A stretch of 64,000 nucleotides of DNA from assembly GCF_011038845.1 (NCBI RefSeq), contig NZ_JAAKDW010000001.1, forward strand, positions 62,001 to 126,000, in the 5' to 3' direction. Under the pieces are notes generated by a model that saw only the letters and a program-made list of their open reading frames with translations, was not told the origin of the DNA and did not search any database. The translations under genes were made by a program, and so were the position numbers. The DNA comes from Enterococcus sp. ZJ1622 (GTDB lineage: Bacteria > Bacillota > Bacilli > Lactobacillales > Enterococcaceae). Every line of letters begins with the position of its first letter. Position 1 is the first letter of the stretch. Positions 17,604 through 26,667 of this stretch are shown in pieces.

Positions 17604-18257
17604 TTAGTGCGCATCAGGTTCTTTCGCTGTTTTCTTCAATGAATCGTCATAATCTAAGCTAAGGATATCTTGAAAATCAGCAGGGATCGATTCCCAGGCA
17701 ATCAGGCGAACGTTCATCACATGTTTCCCTTTGTGTTTTACAACTGCATGGTTTTTACTGCTGGTTACTTCTCCTGCATGGAAAGACAGCCATGCACCAT
17801 GGCCAAAAATGTCATGGCATACCCAATACTCAGTTGATTTGTCTATGTAACCTGTCGGAAGAGTCGTGTACCCGATTCGAGGCTTCAGAAAAGGATTGAT
17901 CCGATCGATCGTTTCGTTCTTGTACTGATAATTGAACAAAAAAAGGAAGACAGCTGATAGCATGAAAACTAAGGGAAAACCAACTTTTTTTATGAATGGA
18001 TGCTTTTTTTCTAGACAAGGCTGCTGTGAAGCAGATGATTCTTGCTCGGCGCCTTCATCAGGAATAGTGGTCTGGGGAAAATCGAACGTCAGGTCAAGTG
18101 TTTGGTGTAAAAGAGAAAGCATTTCGATATCAGGCAATGTACGATTGTTTTCCCAACTGGAAATCGTTTTATCAGAAACACCTATTTTTTCACCTAGTTC
18201 TTTTTGTGTCAGATTGTATTCTCTTCGTTTTTTCCTGATTTTCTCGCCTGTTTTCAT
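17604..18257 (-). CDS. Xre-family regulator with a membrane segment
   Basis: 217 residues. Residues 1-60 form an Xre-type helix-turn-helix (KELGEKIGVSDKTISSWE). A charged linker is followed by one hydrophobic segment (about 93-112) and an extracellular-facing domain with Trp, His and Cys residues that I cannot name. A DNA-binding head tethered to the membrane suggests sensing of an external signal. It is divergent from the DUF1430-like gene; two similar sites between them (18285 and 18316) are candidate operators. Confidence 0.8.
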   Translation of the reverse strand: MKTGEKIRKKRREYNLTQKELGEKIGVSDKTISSWENNRTLPDIEMLSLLHQTLDLTFDFPQTTIPDEGAEQESSASQQPCLEKKHPFIKKVGFPLVFMLSAVFLFLFNYQYKNETIDRINPFLKPRIGYTTLPTGYIDKSTEYWVCHDIFGHGAWLSFHAGEVTSSKNHAVVKHKGKHVMNVRLIAWESIPADFQDILSLDYDDSLKKTAKEPDAH

Positions 18258-18284
18258 TGTTTTTCTCCTCTCTTTTTTAAAGAT

Positions 18285-18332
18285 TCTACACTTCTTAGAT
18301 ATATTCTACAGGACATCTACACTTGATAGATA
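18285..18332. promoter_or_regulatory. Two near-identical 17-bp sites, 31 bp apart (candidate Xre operators)
   Basis: TCTACACTTCTTAGATA at 18285 and TCTACACTTGATAGATA at 18316 differ at two positions. Their spacing is about three helical turns, so both face the same side. Each has TCTA/TAGA half-sites. They lie between the divergent regulator and the membrane protein gene. Confidence 0.5.
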
Positions 18333-18397
18333 CGTTTTTTTATGAAAAACGCTATGATTTTGTCAAAGAATATTTTAAAGAAGGGAGAGTGTAGACG

Positions 18398-20422
18398 ATC
18401 AAAAAAAATTTCACAGTTTTGCTGACGATGATAGTGATCGGTATCATGATTGGCTTTGCCTTAGTTAGTATAAATAAGCAGGTGCTCTATCGAACAAGTG
18501 AATTTTTCCATCGAACAGATGCCTATACGCCGATTCGATTACCACAGCATTTCGTCAGGCAAGAGGAATATGAGCAGTTGATCAAATTATTTGAAAATGT
18601 ATCTTCAGAAACTGAGCTGTCTTATATGAAAAAAACCGTAAACGAATCCAATGAAGTGGATACGTCTTGGAACTTCAAGATACAGCCAAAGCTTGAAATG
18701 ACATTGTATTATCAAGGAAGTGTCGACACATCTCATGAGAAGGTTGCGTATTCCAATACTTCATTTCGTCTCCTGTCCATTGAAGAATCAATCAGAATGA
18801 GAGATTTCGAAGGTGAATTCTTCTTGATGACGAGAGAAAAAGAAGACTATAAACGGTTCATTTCATTATTCGCTGAACGATTCAATCAAGAATTCCGCAG
18901 TGATTATGTGACTGATGTTTTTGAGGATTTTGAAAATAACTATCCATATTCGGTTATTTCAAGTACAGACTTATATAGCTATCAAATGTATCTATCGATC
19001 GGGCTGATTCTTTTATTCCTTTTGTTACCGTCTTTTTTCTTACTGATGAATAAAGAAATCAGTTTGTTGCTGAATCATGGCTTTTCATTACATCAAGTAT
19101 TGTGGTACCTACTGGGGAAAAAGAAAATCGTCACTACATTAATAATCGCAGGGGTCATCGGCGGTTTTGTTTTTATATATTATAGGAGACAATTGCTTGA
19201 TCTGTTCCAGATGTATGTTTTCTTGTTTAGCGGGATGTATGGTGTATCTCTGATTTCGCTTATATCAGTTAAAAAACTCTCTTTAGTAAGAGAAGCGTTT
19301 AAATATATCCAATTCATCATCTTTGCATTTGGCTTGTTGTCTTCTCTTGTTTTGGCCGTTTCCAATGTCGAACTAGCAACTATCGTTTTTTCTTCTTCCA
19401 AGTTATTTGTTTCTTACGAACCTCCAAAAGAAATCGTTGATGAAGACTATCATGTATTTTATCCAGTAACTATCGGGAAAAACCATGTGGATTTTATTTA
19501 TTCCAATCGTTTTTCAGAAATGATCGATGACAGGTTATATGGATATTTAAATGAAAAAGGAAGTATTTTAGTGAATATAACGGATTATTTATTCGAAGAA
19601 AATGAAGTGTTTGGCAGAGGGATAAAGATAAATCCGAATTATTTGCGTAAGTTTCCTTTGCTAGACGAATCTGCAAACTTGATTAGGATAACAGAAGAAA
19701 AAGCGCGAGCTGTTCTTCTGATCCCCCAAAAGTATCAGGAAAAAGAAGGGGTGACGAAGATAATCAAACACTATGAGGAGCTGAACGATGAACAGCCAGA
19801 AATTATTTTCATCCAGGATGAACAACCTGTGTATACGTTCATCCCCCATACTCCTTGGATTGAGGAATACCCGTTTATTGAGGTCTTGACTCTGGAAAAT
19901 AGTACGTATTGGGAGAGGAATATATTTAGCGGGGAAATCTATCCTCCGCTGAAAATCAAGACTGATGGGCAGATGTCACACGAAAAAATCATGAAGTTGG
20001 TGGCAGACAATCAGCTAAGCGACAATTTGCAGCTGTTATTTTCTTATACAAGAGCAGAAGAGATCTCTTTTAAATCATTGAGCAGGTCGTTCACTTATCT
20101 AATCAGTATTTTCATGCTAACGATCATATCGTTTTTTGTCTTGAGTTACTCAGTATTATGCATCTATTTTTCTTACAATCAAAGAAAAATCGCGATTCTG
20201 CGTACCAATGGCTGTTCTCTTTTTTCGACGCATAAAGATTTCTTTGTTTCAACGATGATGAAGTGGTGTGTCATAGCATTAGCATTTCTGTTCCTTTTAG
20301 AAAATGATCGAAAGTATCTTATCAACATCTTTTTATTCAGTGTGATCGATTTGTTGTCAGCGGCTTTTTTTCTTGTCTATCTGGAAAAGAAAAATATGAT
20401 ATCGCTAATGTTTGGAGGATAA
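18398..20422 (+). CDS. DUF1430-like (bacteriocin-associated type) integral membrane protein
   Basis: About 670 residues with an N-terminal membrane segment, a long extracellular domain, a block of four membrane segments (about 190-315), a second extracellular domain, and a C-terminal block of three or four segments. This matches the MacB/FtsX-like permeases annotated as bacteriocin-associated integral membrane proteins. The best start by position would be an ATC codon at 18398, ten bases after AGGGAG, giving a KKNFTVLLT head; the first standard start is TTG 18419 inside the first membrane segment. The start codon may thus be lost. Such permeases work with an ABC ATPase, normally the next gene, which is missing here apart from a possible remnant. 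Confidence 0.7.
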   Translation: MKKNFTVLLTMIVIGIMIGFALVSINKQVLYRTSEFFHRTDAYTPIRLPQHFVRQEEYEQLIKLFENVSSETELSYMKKTVNESNEVDTSWNFKIQPKLEMTLYYQGSVDTSHEKVAYSNTSFRLLSIEESIRMRDFEGEFFLMTREKEDYKRFISLFAERFNQEFRSDYVTDVFEDFENNYPYSVISSTDLYSYQMYLSIGLILLFLLLPSFFLLMNKEISLLLNHGFSLHQVLWYLLGKKKIVTTLIIAGVIGGFVFIYYRRQLLDLFQMYVFLFSGMYGVSLISLISVKKLSLVREAFKYIQFIIFAFGLLSSLVLAVSNVELATIVFSSSKLFVSYEPPKEIVDEDYHVFYPVTIGKNHVDFIYSNRFSEMIDDRLYGYLNEKGSILVNITDYLFEENEVFGRGIKINPNYLRKFPLLDESANLIRITEEKARAVLLIPQKYQEKEGVTKIIKHYEELNDEQPEIIFIQDEQPVYTFIPHTPWIEEYPFIEVLTLENSTYWERNIFSGEIYPPLKIKTDGQMSHEKIMKLVADNQLSDNLQLLFSYTRAEEISFKSLSRSFTYLISIFMLTIISFFVLSYSVLCIYFSYNQRKIAILRTNGCSLFSTHKDFFVSTMMKWCVIALAFLFLLENDRKYLINIFLFSVIDLLSAAFFLVYLEKKNMISLMFGG

Positions 20423-20426
20423 ATAA

Positions 20427-20537
20427 ATGAATCTGATACAAAATTGTCGGAAATGGGAGCTACGAGTAAGGGCTATAAAAAAGTCAAATAACATCTTCTA
20501 TAAAAAAACTCTCATCTCATACTCAAAAATTTCATGA
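20427..20537 (+). pseudogene. Possible remnant of an ABC transporter ATPase gene
   Basis: Directly after the permease, an ATG opens a 36-codon frame starting MNLIQNCRK. ABC ATPases paired with DUF1430 permeases usually open with a very similar MNLIQ.KN..K stretch followed by SYG. Here the match breaks off after about nine residues; a neighbouring frame continues with GSY. This suggests a decayed ATPase gene, but the matching segment is short and chance is possible. Confidence 0.3.
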
Positions 20538-20555
20538 AAAAGCGAAAACACACTA

Positions 20556-20584
20556 TTGACACCGCTTTCTATTCTTGCTATATT
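20556..20584 (+). promoter_or_regulatory. Strong promoter of the alpha-glucoside-type operon
   Basis: TTGACA (20556-20561) and TATATT (20579-20584) are separated by exactly 17 bp. The RAT element starts about 20 bp downstream. Confidence 0.75.
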
Positions 20585-20603
20585 GAATGAGTAAAAAACA
20601 TAT

Positions 20604-20663
20604 GGGTGTAACTATTGAATTAGGCACGACCAAGGAATGGCTTCATTCTTTGGTCGTTTTTTG
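20604..20663 (+). promoter_or_regulatory. RAT antiterminator 1 with overlapping terminator
   Basis: A ribonucleic antiterminator of the LicT/SacT type, GGGTGTAACTATTG...TAGGCACGACC (20604-20631), overlaps a terminator whose stem ACGACCAA.GAATG pairs with CATTC.TTGGTCGT and ends in six T. It lies upstream of the regulator gene, so the regulator controls itself. The RAT core departs from the usual GTTACTG/GGCAGGCAAAACC pattern seen at 36267. Confidence 0.8.
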
Positions 20664-20717
20664 TGTATTGAGGAGAATGGATTCAGACGATCAGCTATGG
20701 AAGGAATGATGATACAC

Positions 20718-21536
20718 ATGAATGTGCTCAAGAAGATCAATCATAATACGGTTTTGGTTGAGGATGGGGGGATCGAGAAAGTCGCAATGGGAAAGGGAAT
20801 CGGTTTTTCAGCTATTGTCAACGAAACACTGGACGCTACGATGGTCGATAAATTTTTTGTATTGGATTCCAAAGAAAAAACAAGGACGTTCAGCGAGCTT
20901 GTTCGGCAGATACCTATCGAATACATTGAATTTTCAGAGGAAATGATTGAAGTGATAACAGAAAAAATCGATGTACCGCTCGATTCGACTATTTATATCA
21001 CGTTGACGGATCATATTTATTTTGCCATCAAACGTAAGAAAGAAGAGAGACAAGTGAGTGCGATTATGCTGCCGGAAATGAAACTGCTTTACCCGGAAGA
21101 ATACCAAGTGGCAACAGAGATCGTCGAAGAAATGAATCAGCGGTACCGAACAGATTTGGGAATCAATGAAGTTGGCTTTATCACGATGCATATTATCAAT
21201 GCGGAACTGAGTGAAAAAAATAGCCTGAACAGTTTGAAGATTTTAGAGATGACAACAGCTATCCTGCAATTTTTAGAAACACAAGGAATCATAAAGAATA
21301 AAGAGTCGTTAGCTTATCAGCGGTTAATGCTCCATGTGAAATTTCTAGTGAAGCGATTGATTTATCAAGAAATGCCTCCAGTGGACAAACTTTCTTTTTT
21401 TAGCGACGCATTCAAACAGACGGTATCTTATCAAACAGCAACAAAAACCAAACGAATGATAGAAGAAACCTATCATTTTCTAGTTCAGGAAAATGAAGTG
21501 ATTTATCTAGCTATCCATTTAGCAAGAGCAAATTAA
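20718..21536 (+). CDS. LicT/BglG-family transcription antiterminator
   Basis: 272 residues from ATG 20718 (MNVLKKIN); earlier in-frame ATGs at 20706 and 20709 sit too close to the GGAAGG site. An RNA-binding CAT domain (1-55) is followed by two PRD domains, each with its pair of histidines: TDHIYF and TMHII in PRD1, LMLHVK and LAIHLA in PRD2. These are phosphorylated by HPr and the cognate PTS. The CAT loop reads GKGIGFSAIVNE instead of the common GKGLAFQKKPGD, in line with the divergent RAT sequences before and after this gene. Confidence 0.9.
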   Translation: MNVLKKINHNTVLVEDGGIEKVAMGKGIGFSAIVNETLDATMVDKFFVLDSKEKTRTFSELVRQIPIEYIEFSEEMIEVITEKIDVPLDSTIYITLTDHIYFAIKRKKEERQVSAIMLPEMKLLYPEEYQVATEIVEEMNQRYRTDLGINEVGFITMHIINAELSEKNSLNSLKILEMTTAILQFLETQGIIKNKESLAYQRLMLHVKFLVKRLIYQEMPPVDKLSFFSDAFKQTVSYQTATKTKRMIEETYHFLVQENEVIYLAIHLARAN

Positions 21537-21546
21537 ATGAAATACA

Positions 21547-21630
21547 GGGTGCAACTATTCGGTAGGCATGACCTGATAAGAGACGAATCAACTACTCGCT
21601 CGTCTTCTTGTTAGGCATGCTTTTTTTATT
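21547..21630 (+). promoter_or_regulatory. RAT antiterminator 2 with overlapping terminator
   Basis: GGGTGCAACTATTCGGTAGG CATGACC (21547-21573, written with a break) precedes a long stem in which GCATG.CCT pairs with AGG.CATGC and AAGA.ACG with CGTCTTCTT, ending in seven T. It lies between the regulator and the deacetylase gene, a second control point for the metabolic genes. It is of the same divergent class as RAT 1. Confidence 0.8.
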
Positions 21631-21646
21631 CAGAAAGGAAGAGAGT

Positions 21647-22399
21647 ATGGGAAAAGTGATTTTTAATTCAGATGATTTTGGCTACAGTCATGGCGTCAAT
21701 TACGGTATCGTGGAGGCCCATCGGCGAGGGATTTTGACTTCGACGACATTGATGGCCAACATGCCGGGCTTTCAGCATGCAGTTACGCTGAAAAAAGATT
21801 GGCCTCAATTAGCTGTAGGGGTCCACTTAACACTGACTTGCGGGAAACCGCTGATTCCGAAGGTAGATAGTTTGATGGAAGGTACGCAATTTAAAAAGCT
21901 TTCTTTTTACGAAAAAGATTTTGAGATCGATTTAGACCAGCTCTATCAGGAATGGGACGCACAGATCAAAAGAGTATATCAGTCTGGGATCATCCCGTCA
22001 CATCTTGACAGCCATCATCACACGCATACGTTCGGTGACAATCAGGAGGTAGTCATAGCGTTAGCGAAAAAATACGATCTTCCTGTACGCGGGAATTTTG
22101 ATAAGAAGAAGCAGGTCAAACATACCAGTTATTTTGAACCTTATTTTGACAAAGTAGGGGAATGCGAAGAAGAGAATCCATCATTGTCAGAATATTTAGA
22201 CCAGCTGTTAGTCAAGTTGCGACAGGAGGAATCAACGGAAGTGATGTGTCACACAGCGTACATCGATCAAAGTCTGAAGGTTGGTTCCAGTTTTGTCTTT
22301 TCAAGAATGAAGCAAGTTGAATTTATGATCCATTCTGAATTTGCCAAAAAAGTACGCGAAGATCAAGAGATTGAATGCATCACGTATAACGAAATTTGA
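21647..22399 (+). CDS. ChbG/YdjC-family carbohydrate deacetylase
   Basis: 250 residues from ATG 21647 behind AAAGGAAG. The opening contains the metal-binding Asp-Asp of NSDDFG, and later SHLDSHHHTHTF supplies the histidines; both are signature elements of the YdjC/ChbG fold. In E. coli, ChbG removes one acetyl group from chitooligosaccharides so that the chb phosphoglycosidase can act. Here it is translated just before a PTS permease and a GH4 glycosidase, the same logic as the chb operon although the permease belongs to another family. An acetylated disaccharide is therefore a serious substrate candidate. Confidence 0.85.
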   Translation: MGKVIFNSDDFGYSHGVNYGIVEAHRRGILTSTTLMANMPGFQHAVTLKKDWPQLAVGVHLTLTCGKPLIPKVDSLMEGTQFKKLSFYEKDFEIDLDQLYQEWDAQIKRVYQSGIIPSHLDSHHHTHTFGDNQEVVIALAKKYDLPVRGNFDKKKQVKHTSYFEPYFDKVGECEEENPSLSEYLDQLLVKLRQEESTEVMCHTAYIDQSLKVGSSFVFSRMKQVEFMIHSEFAKKVREDQEIECITYNEI

Positions 22400-22415
22400 A
22401 TAGAGGAGGAAAAGT

Positions 22416-23834
22416 ATGGTGGAAATAAAAGCAAATATCCAAAAGTTAGGCAGAGCGATGCTACTTCCGGTTGCGGCGATGCCGTTTGCTGGATTGATCA
22501 TGCGGCTGGCTGCAGAAGATTTACTAGATGTTCCAGTGATCGGAGCTGCAGGGAATGCAGTATTTGGAAATCTGGACGTACTGTTTGCGATTGGAGTAGC
22601 GATCGGATTTGCGAATACAAAAGACAAGGGTATTCCTGCTCTGACAGGTTTCCTTGCGATCGCTACATTGAAAAAAGGACTGGAGGTGATGGCCCCTGAA
22701 GTGAGTATGGGTATCTTTGGAGGGATCTTATCTGGTCTGGTTGCTGCTTGGACATATAATCGTTTTAAAGACCAAAAGCTGCCCATGGTATTTTCTTACT
22801 TTACTGAAGAAAAATTTCCGTTGACGATGGTGATGCTCTTCCAGACAGTTGCCGCAGTTGTTTTTGGGTTTGTTTGGCCAGTGATCCAATCAGGGATTGA
22901 TCGTTTTGCGGTATTATTGGTGGATATGGGCGCATTAGGTGTCGGGATATTCATGTTTCTCAATCGGTTGCTGATCCCTTTTGGTCTCCATCATGTATTG
23001 AATACGTATGTGTACTATGATCTCGGTAGCTATAAAGCACCAAATGGCGAGGTTTTTCGTGGAGAGATGACGCGTTTCATCAATGGTGATCCGCAAGCTG
23101 GTTTGTTTTTGTCCGGTTTTTTTGTTGTGATGATGTTTGGTGTACCTGCAATCTGCCTGGCTATTTATCAAGCAGCATTCAAAGAAAACAAACAGATGGT
23201 TAAAGGAATCATGGGAAGTGGCGCAACAACTTCCTTTCTTGCGAACATCACGGAACCGGTAGAGTTCAGTTTTATGTTTATCTCGCCGATGCTATATGTG
23301 ATACATGCTGTATTTGCAGGTTTGGCAGGGATGGTTTGTTCTCTCTTGAACATCCGGATTGGCTTCACATTTGGTGCGTGTATCATCGACTATCTGATCA
23401 ATTTTAAGATTGCGACGAATCCGCTCTTGATTTTGCCAGTCGGAGTTGTGTTTTTCTTTCTGTATTATGTTACTTTTTATTATTTGATCAAACGCCAAGC
23501 AATTCCCACACTTGGGAGAAAAACAGTAGTTGCATACAGTGCAGAAACAGATGAGACAGCAGAGAAAAATCTGACATTAGCAAGTAAGAATTATGAATAT
23601 ATGGCAAAAAAACTGTTACAAGCATTCGGTGGAACAAACAACCTACAAGATGCGTACAGTTGCAATACACGTTTGAGAGTAGAAGTAAAGAATCCGGACA
23701 TTGTAGATGAAGAACGGATCAATCAGCTCGGTGTGAGTGGAATCATCAAGCCTGCAGAGAAGAATTATCAAGTGATTATCGGCTTAGAAGTGACTTATAT
23801 CATGGCTGAATTCAATAAATTACTCGAACAGTAA
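22416..23834 (+). CDS. PTS EIICB, glucose/alpha-glucoside superfamily
   Basis: 472 residues: an EIIC membrane domain with about ten hydrophobic segments (about 10-370) and the ITEPVEFSF substrate-site motif, then an EIIB domain whose phosphorylated cysteine is Cys416 in CNTRLR (usually CATRLR). The EIIA domain is absent and is supplied by the last gene of the operon at 25189. This EIICB layout is shared by glucose, maltose, N-acetylglucosamine and other alpha-glucoside permeases. It transports and phosphorylates the sugar at C6. Confidence 0.9.
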   Translation: MVEIKANIQKLGRAMLLPVAAMPFAGLIMRLAAEDLLDVPVIGAAGNAVFGNLDVLFAIGVAIGFANTKDKGIPALTGFLAIATLKKGLEVMAPEVSMGIFGGILSGLVAAWTYNRFKDQKLPMVFSYFTEEKFPLTMVMLFQTVAAVVFGFVWPVIQSGIDRFAVLLVDMGALGVGIFMFLNRLLIPFGLHHVLNTYVYYDLGSYKAPNGEVFRGEMTRFINGDPQAGLFLSGFFVVMMFGVPAICLAIYQAAFKENKQMVKGIMGSGATTSFLANITEPVEFSFMFISPMLYVIHAVFAGLAGMVCSLLNIRIGFTFGACIIDYLINFKIATNPLLILPVGVVFFFLYYVTFYYLIKRQAIPTLGRKTVVAYSAETDETAEKNLTLASKNYEYMAKKLLQAFGGTNNLQDAYSCNTRLRVEVKNPDIVDEERINQLGVSGIIKPAEKNYQVIIGLEVTYIMAEFNKLLEQ

Positions 23835-23849
23835 AGGAAGGTGCAAAAA

Positions 23850-25178
23850 ATGACAAGAAAACAAATCATTACGATTGCAGGCGGAGGAAGCACGTATACA
23901 CCGGGGATTATACAGGCGGTTTTGAACAGCAGCGAGCGACTCCCTATCTCAGAAATCCGTTTGTATGATATCGATGCAAAAAGAAATGACGATATGTTGG
24001 TGATCATTACACATATGCTGAAGAAAAATGGTTTTTCCAACGTAGCAGTCAATAAGACAGAGGACCCGGAAAAAGCATTTACCGGATGTGACTTAGTCTT
24101 TTCACAGATTCGTGTAGGAGGACTGACAATGCGGGAGCTGGATGAAAAAATCCCGCTGAAATATGGATTAGTCGGTCAGGAAACCTGTGGGCTCGGCGGT
24201 TTTGCTTACGGCATGCGTTCAATTGGCGGTTTATTAGAAATCGTAGGTTATATCCAGCAATATGCGCCAGAAGCCTGGATCTTCAATTATACAAATCCTG
24301 AATCAATCGTAGCTGAAGCCATTCGAAGAGAATTTCCTGAAGCAAATATGATCAATGCTTGTGATATGACTATTTCAATTGAAGAAACGATTGCGGTGAA
24401 TTATGGTTATGATCGAAAACAGTGGATTCCGACTTATTATGGTTTGAATCATTTTGGCTGGTATACTTCGATTTATGATCGGTCGCTGAAAAGAGAGATC
24501 ATGCCGGAAATCATTGAAAAGTTGATAGAACAGGAAATGAAAGTAGCTGATTTCAATAAAGGCGATCAGACTTGGCAAGAAGCATTCCGCATGATGTCGC
24601 TTATTACGAAGAATTTCCCAACCCATATTCCTAACAATTATCTCGAATATTATCTGTACCCTGATATGGTTGTCGAAAATAGTGACAAAAATTACACAAG
24701 AGCGAACCAAGTGATGGAGGGGAGAGAAAAAAATACGAAAGAAATGGCAGCAGCGATTCGTGGAGGGAAAACAGAAGATGTTTTGAACTTTAACTTTGGT
24801 GAACATGGGCAATACATCGTCGATATGGCTGCTTCTTTACTGAACGATGAAAGAAAACGATTTATGCTGATCGTACCGAATCAAGGCGCTATTCCTAATC
24901 TAAGAGCAGATGCGGTGGTTGAGATCCCAGCGTATATCGGGGCAACAGGAGTCGAACCGATTGCGCTAAAAGAAGACATCCCGGATTTTCATAAAGGCTT
25001 GATGGAGGCTCAAGTAGCTGCTGAAAAATTATTAGTTGATGCTTACTTCGAACAATCCTATCAAAAAGCGCTCCAAGCTTTTACACTGAATCAAACCGTT
25101 CCAAGTGCGAGAATCGCAAAATCAGTTTTAGACGAGATGATTGAGAGAAACAAAGAATATTGGCCAATTCTAAGATAG
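23850..25178 (+). CDS. GH4 6-phospho-alpha-glucosidase
   Basis: 442 residues from ATG 23850; the GTG at 23841 overlaps the AAAGGAAGG ribosome site. The NAD-binding GGGSTYTPG is at 11-19. Cys171-Asp172 lie in a CDMT motif and His201 in GLNHFG; in the family these bind Mn2+ (Cys, His) and provide the acid (Asp). Alpha-specific members carry CDMP, beta-specific ones CNVP or CNIP, so this enzyme should hydrolyse 6-phospho-alpha-glucosides by the NAD- and metal-dependent redox mechanism. The Thr in place of Pro is unusual. It pairs with the upstream EIICB. Confidence 0.88.
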   Translation: MTRKQIITIAGGGSTYTPGIIQAVLNSSERLPISEIRLYDIDAKRNDDMLVIITHMLKKNGFSNVAVNKTEDPEKAFTGCDLVFSQIRVGGLTMRELDEKIPLKYGLVGQETCGLGGFAYGMRSIGGLLEIVGYIQQYAPEAWIFNYTNPESIVAEAIRREFPEANMINACDMTISIEETIAVNYGYDRKQWIPTYYGLNHFGWYTSIYDRSLKREIMPEIIEKLIEQEMKVADFNKGDQTWQEAFRMMSLITKNFPTHIPNNYLEYYLYPDMVVENSDKNYTRANQVMEGREKNTKEMAAAIRGGKTEDVLNFNFGEHGQYIVDMAASLLNDERKRFMLIVPNQGAIPNLRADAVVEIPAYIGATGVEPIALKEDIPDFHKGLMEAQVAAEKLLVDAYFEQSYQKALQAFTLNQTVPSARIAKSVLDEMIERNKEYWPILR

Positions 25179-25188
25179 GGGGACAACC

Positions 25189-25644
25189 ATGCTTTGGAAA
25201 AGAAAGCAGACACTCAGAGCAATTGCATCAGGAAAAGTGATTCCGCTTGAAGCGGTAGGAGATGGTGTATTTTCAATGAAAATGATGGGGGATGGCTTTG
25301 CTGTTTCTCAGCATAATGGCCAGATTTATTCGCCGATCGCAGGGATCGTCAAGATGATTTTCCCGACCAAACATGCCATCACGATAGAAAGTAATGACGG
25401 GACGGTCTTACTCATCCATATGGGAATTGATACGGTCGAATTAAAAGGGATACCTTTTTCCTTAAAGGTACGTGAAGGGCAGTCTGTATCCTCAAAAACG
25501 CTTCTAGCAGAGATCGACATGGAGAAGCTGGATCAAGAAAACAAAGATACAACGGTTCTGGTTGTTTTGCCAGACGGTCCTAAAGGGAAGTTAGTGAAAG
25601 TGAATAAGCAAGTAAGCGTCAATGAAAAAGTCTTTGTTTTTTAA
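25189..25644 (+). CDS. PTS EIIA, glucose family
   Basis: A 151-residue soluble EIIA of the Crr type. His77 in LLIHMGIDTVEL is the phosphorylated residue and His62 (TKHAI) its active-site partner. It completes the EIICB encoded at 22416. It begins ten bases after the GH4 stop with a GGGGGA ribosome site and is the last gene of the operon. No clear terminator follows in the 110 bp before the lipid kinase. Confidence 0.92.
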   Translation: MLWKRKQTLRAIASGKVIPLEAVGDGVFSMKMMGDGFAVSQHNGQIYSPIAGIVKMIFPTKHAITIESNDGTVLLIHMGIDTVELKGIPFSLKVREGQSVSSKTLLAEIDMEKLDQENKDTTVLVVLPDGPKGKLVKVNKQVSVNEKVFVF

Positions 25645-25753
25645 TGAATAGAATAAATAACAACCTTCCATCGATCCGCAATGCTTTTTCAATGTCCTTT
25701 TTCACTCTTTATGTTATCGTTAAATCAAAAAGTGAAGGAAGGGAATCGATACG

Positions 25754-26638
25754 ATGAAAAAAGCCCTGTTAGTGGTCAATCCCAGTTCTGGTGGTGAACA
25801 AGCAAAAGAATATGAGAAGCTGGCACATGAAAAACTTGATTCGGTGTTTGACGAAGTAGTGGTGCTGCATTCGAAAAAAGCAGGAGATGCTGAAAACTTC
25901 ACGCGTGAAGCTGCTGTTGAAGGCTACCATAGTGTATTCGTGATGGGAGGAGATGGGACAGTCAATGAAGGGATCAGCGGGATCGCAGAACAAGCGCATC
26001 GACCGAATTTCGGCTTTTTCCCTTTAGGAACAGTGAATGATCTGGCTCGTGCATTGGATATGCCACTAGATCCAGAAGAAGCGATCAGTCATTTTTCACT
26101 CGAGTCTGTCAAACCGTTGGACATCGGGAAGATCAATGAACATTATTTCATGAATGTCGTGGCGATCGGGACGATACCTGAAGCGATCAATGATGTCGAC
26201 ACGCAAAAGAAAACCAAATTCGGAAAACTGGCTTACTTCATGTCTGGAATCAAACAATTAGCGGCTACTCAATCTTATTCTTTCAAAGTAGATATCGACG
26301 GAGAAGAAGTGAACATCACAAGCAGCACGCTATTGATCGGTTTGACGAATTCGGTCGGCGGGTTCGAGTCACTGATCCCAGAAGCAAAAGTCGATGACGG
26401 CAAGCTCCATTTGATCTATCTGAAAGATTCTTCGATTATCGATACATTGAAGACATTGCCGGATCTGCTCAAAGGCGTGGATGGCTCGACCAATAATCTT
26501 GCTTACCAGACTTGTGAAAAACTCGTCGTATCATTAGCTGACGAGGAGGAATTAGCGACGAATGTGGATGGTGATGAAGGAGATAAGCTGCCCGTATCGA
26601 TCCAAGTACTTCCTTCCCATCTGAATGTTTATTGTTAA
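25754..26638 (+). CDS. Diacylglycerol/lipid kinase (DagK/YegS family)
   Basis: 294 residues. The nucleotide-binding motif GGDGT is at 65-69, preceded by NPSSGG (9-14), with the second family motif FPLGTVNDLARAL at about 98-110. Members phosphorylate diacylglycerol or other lipids; in Gram-positives they recycle diacylglycerol left by lipoteichoic acid synthesis. AAGGAAGGGA precedes the ATG. The gene is alone, and the structured repeat B begins 30 bp after it. Confidence 0.88.
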   Translation: MKKALLVVNPSSGGEQAKEYEKLAHEKLDSVFDEVVVLHSKKAGDAENFTREAAVEGYHSVFVMGGDGTVNEGISGIAEQAHRPNFGFFPLGTVNDLARALDMPLDPEEAISHFSLESVKPLDIGKINEHYFMNVVAIGTIPEAINDVDTQKKTKFGKLAYFMSGIKQLAATQSYSFKVDIDGEEVNITSSTLLIGLTNSVGGFESLIPEAKVDDGKLHLIYLKDSSIIDTLKTLPDLLKGVDGSTNNLAYQTCEKLVVSLADEEELATNVDGDEGDKLPVSIQVLPSHLNVYC

Positions 26639-26667
26639 TATTTCTTGAATAAAAAGTAGCTAGAGGA

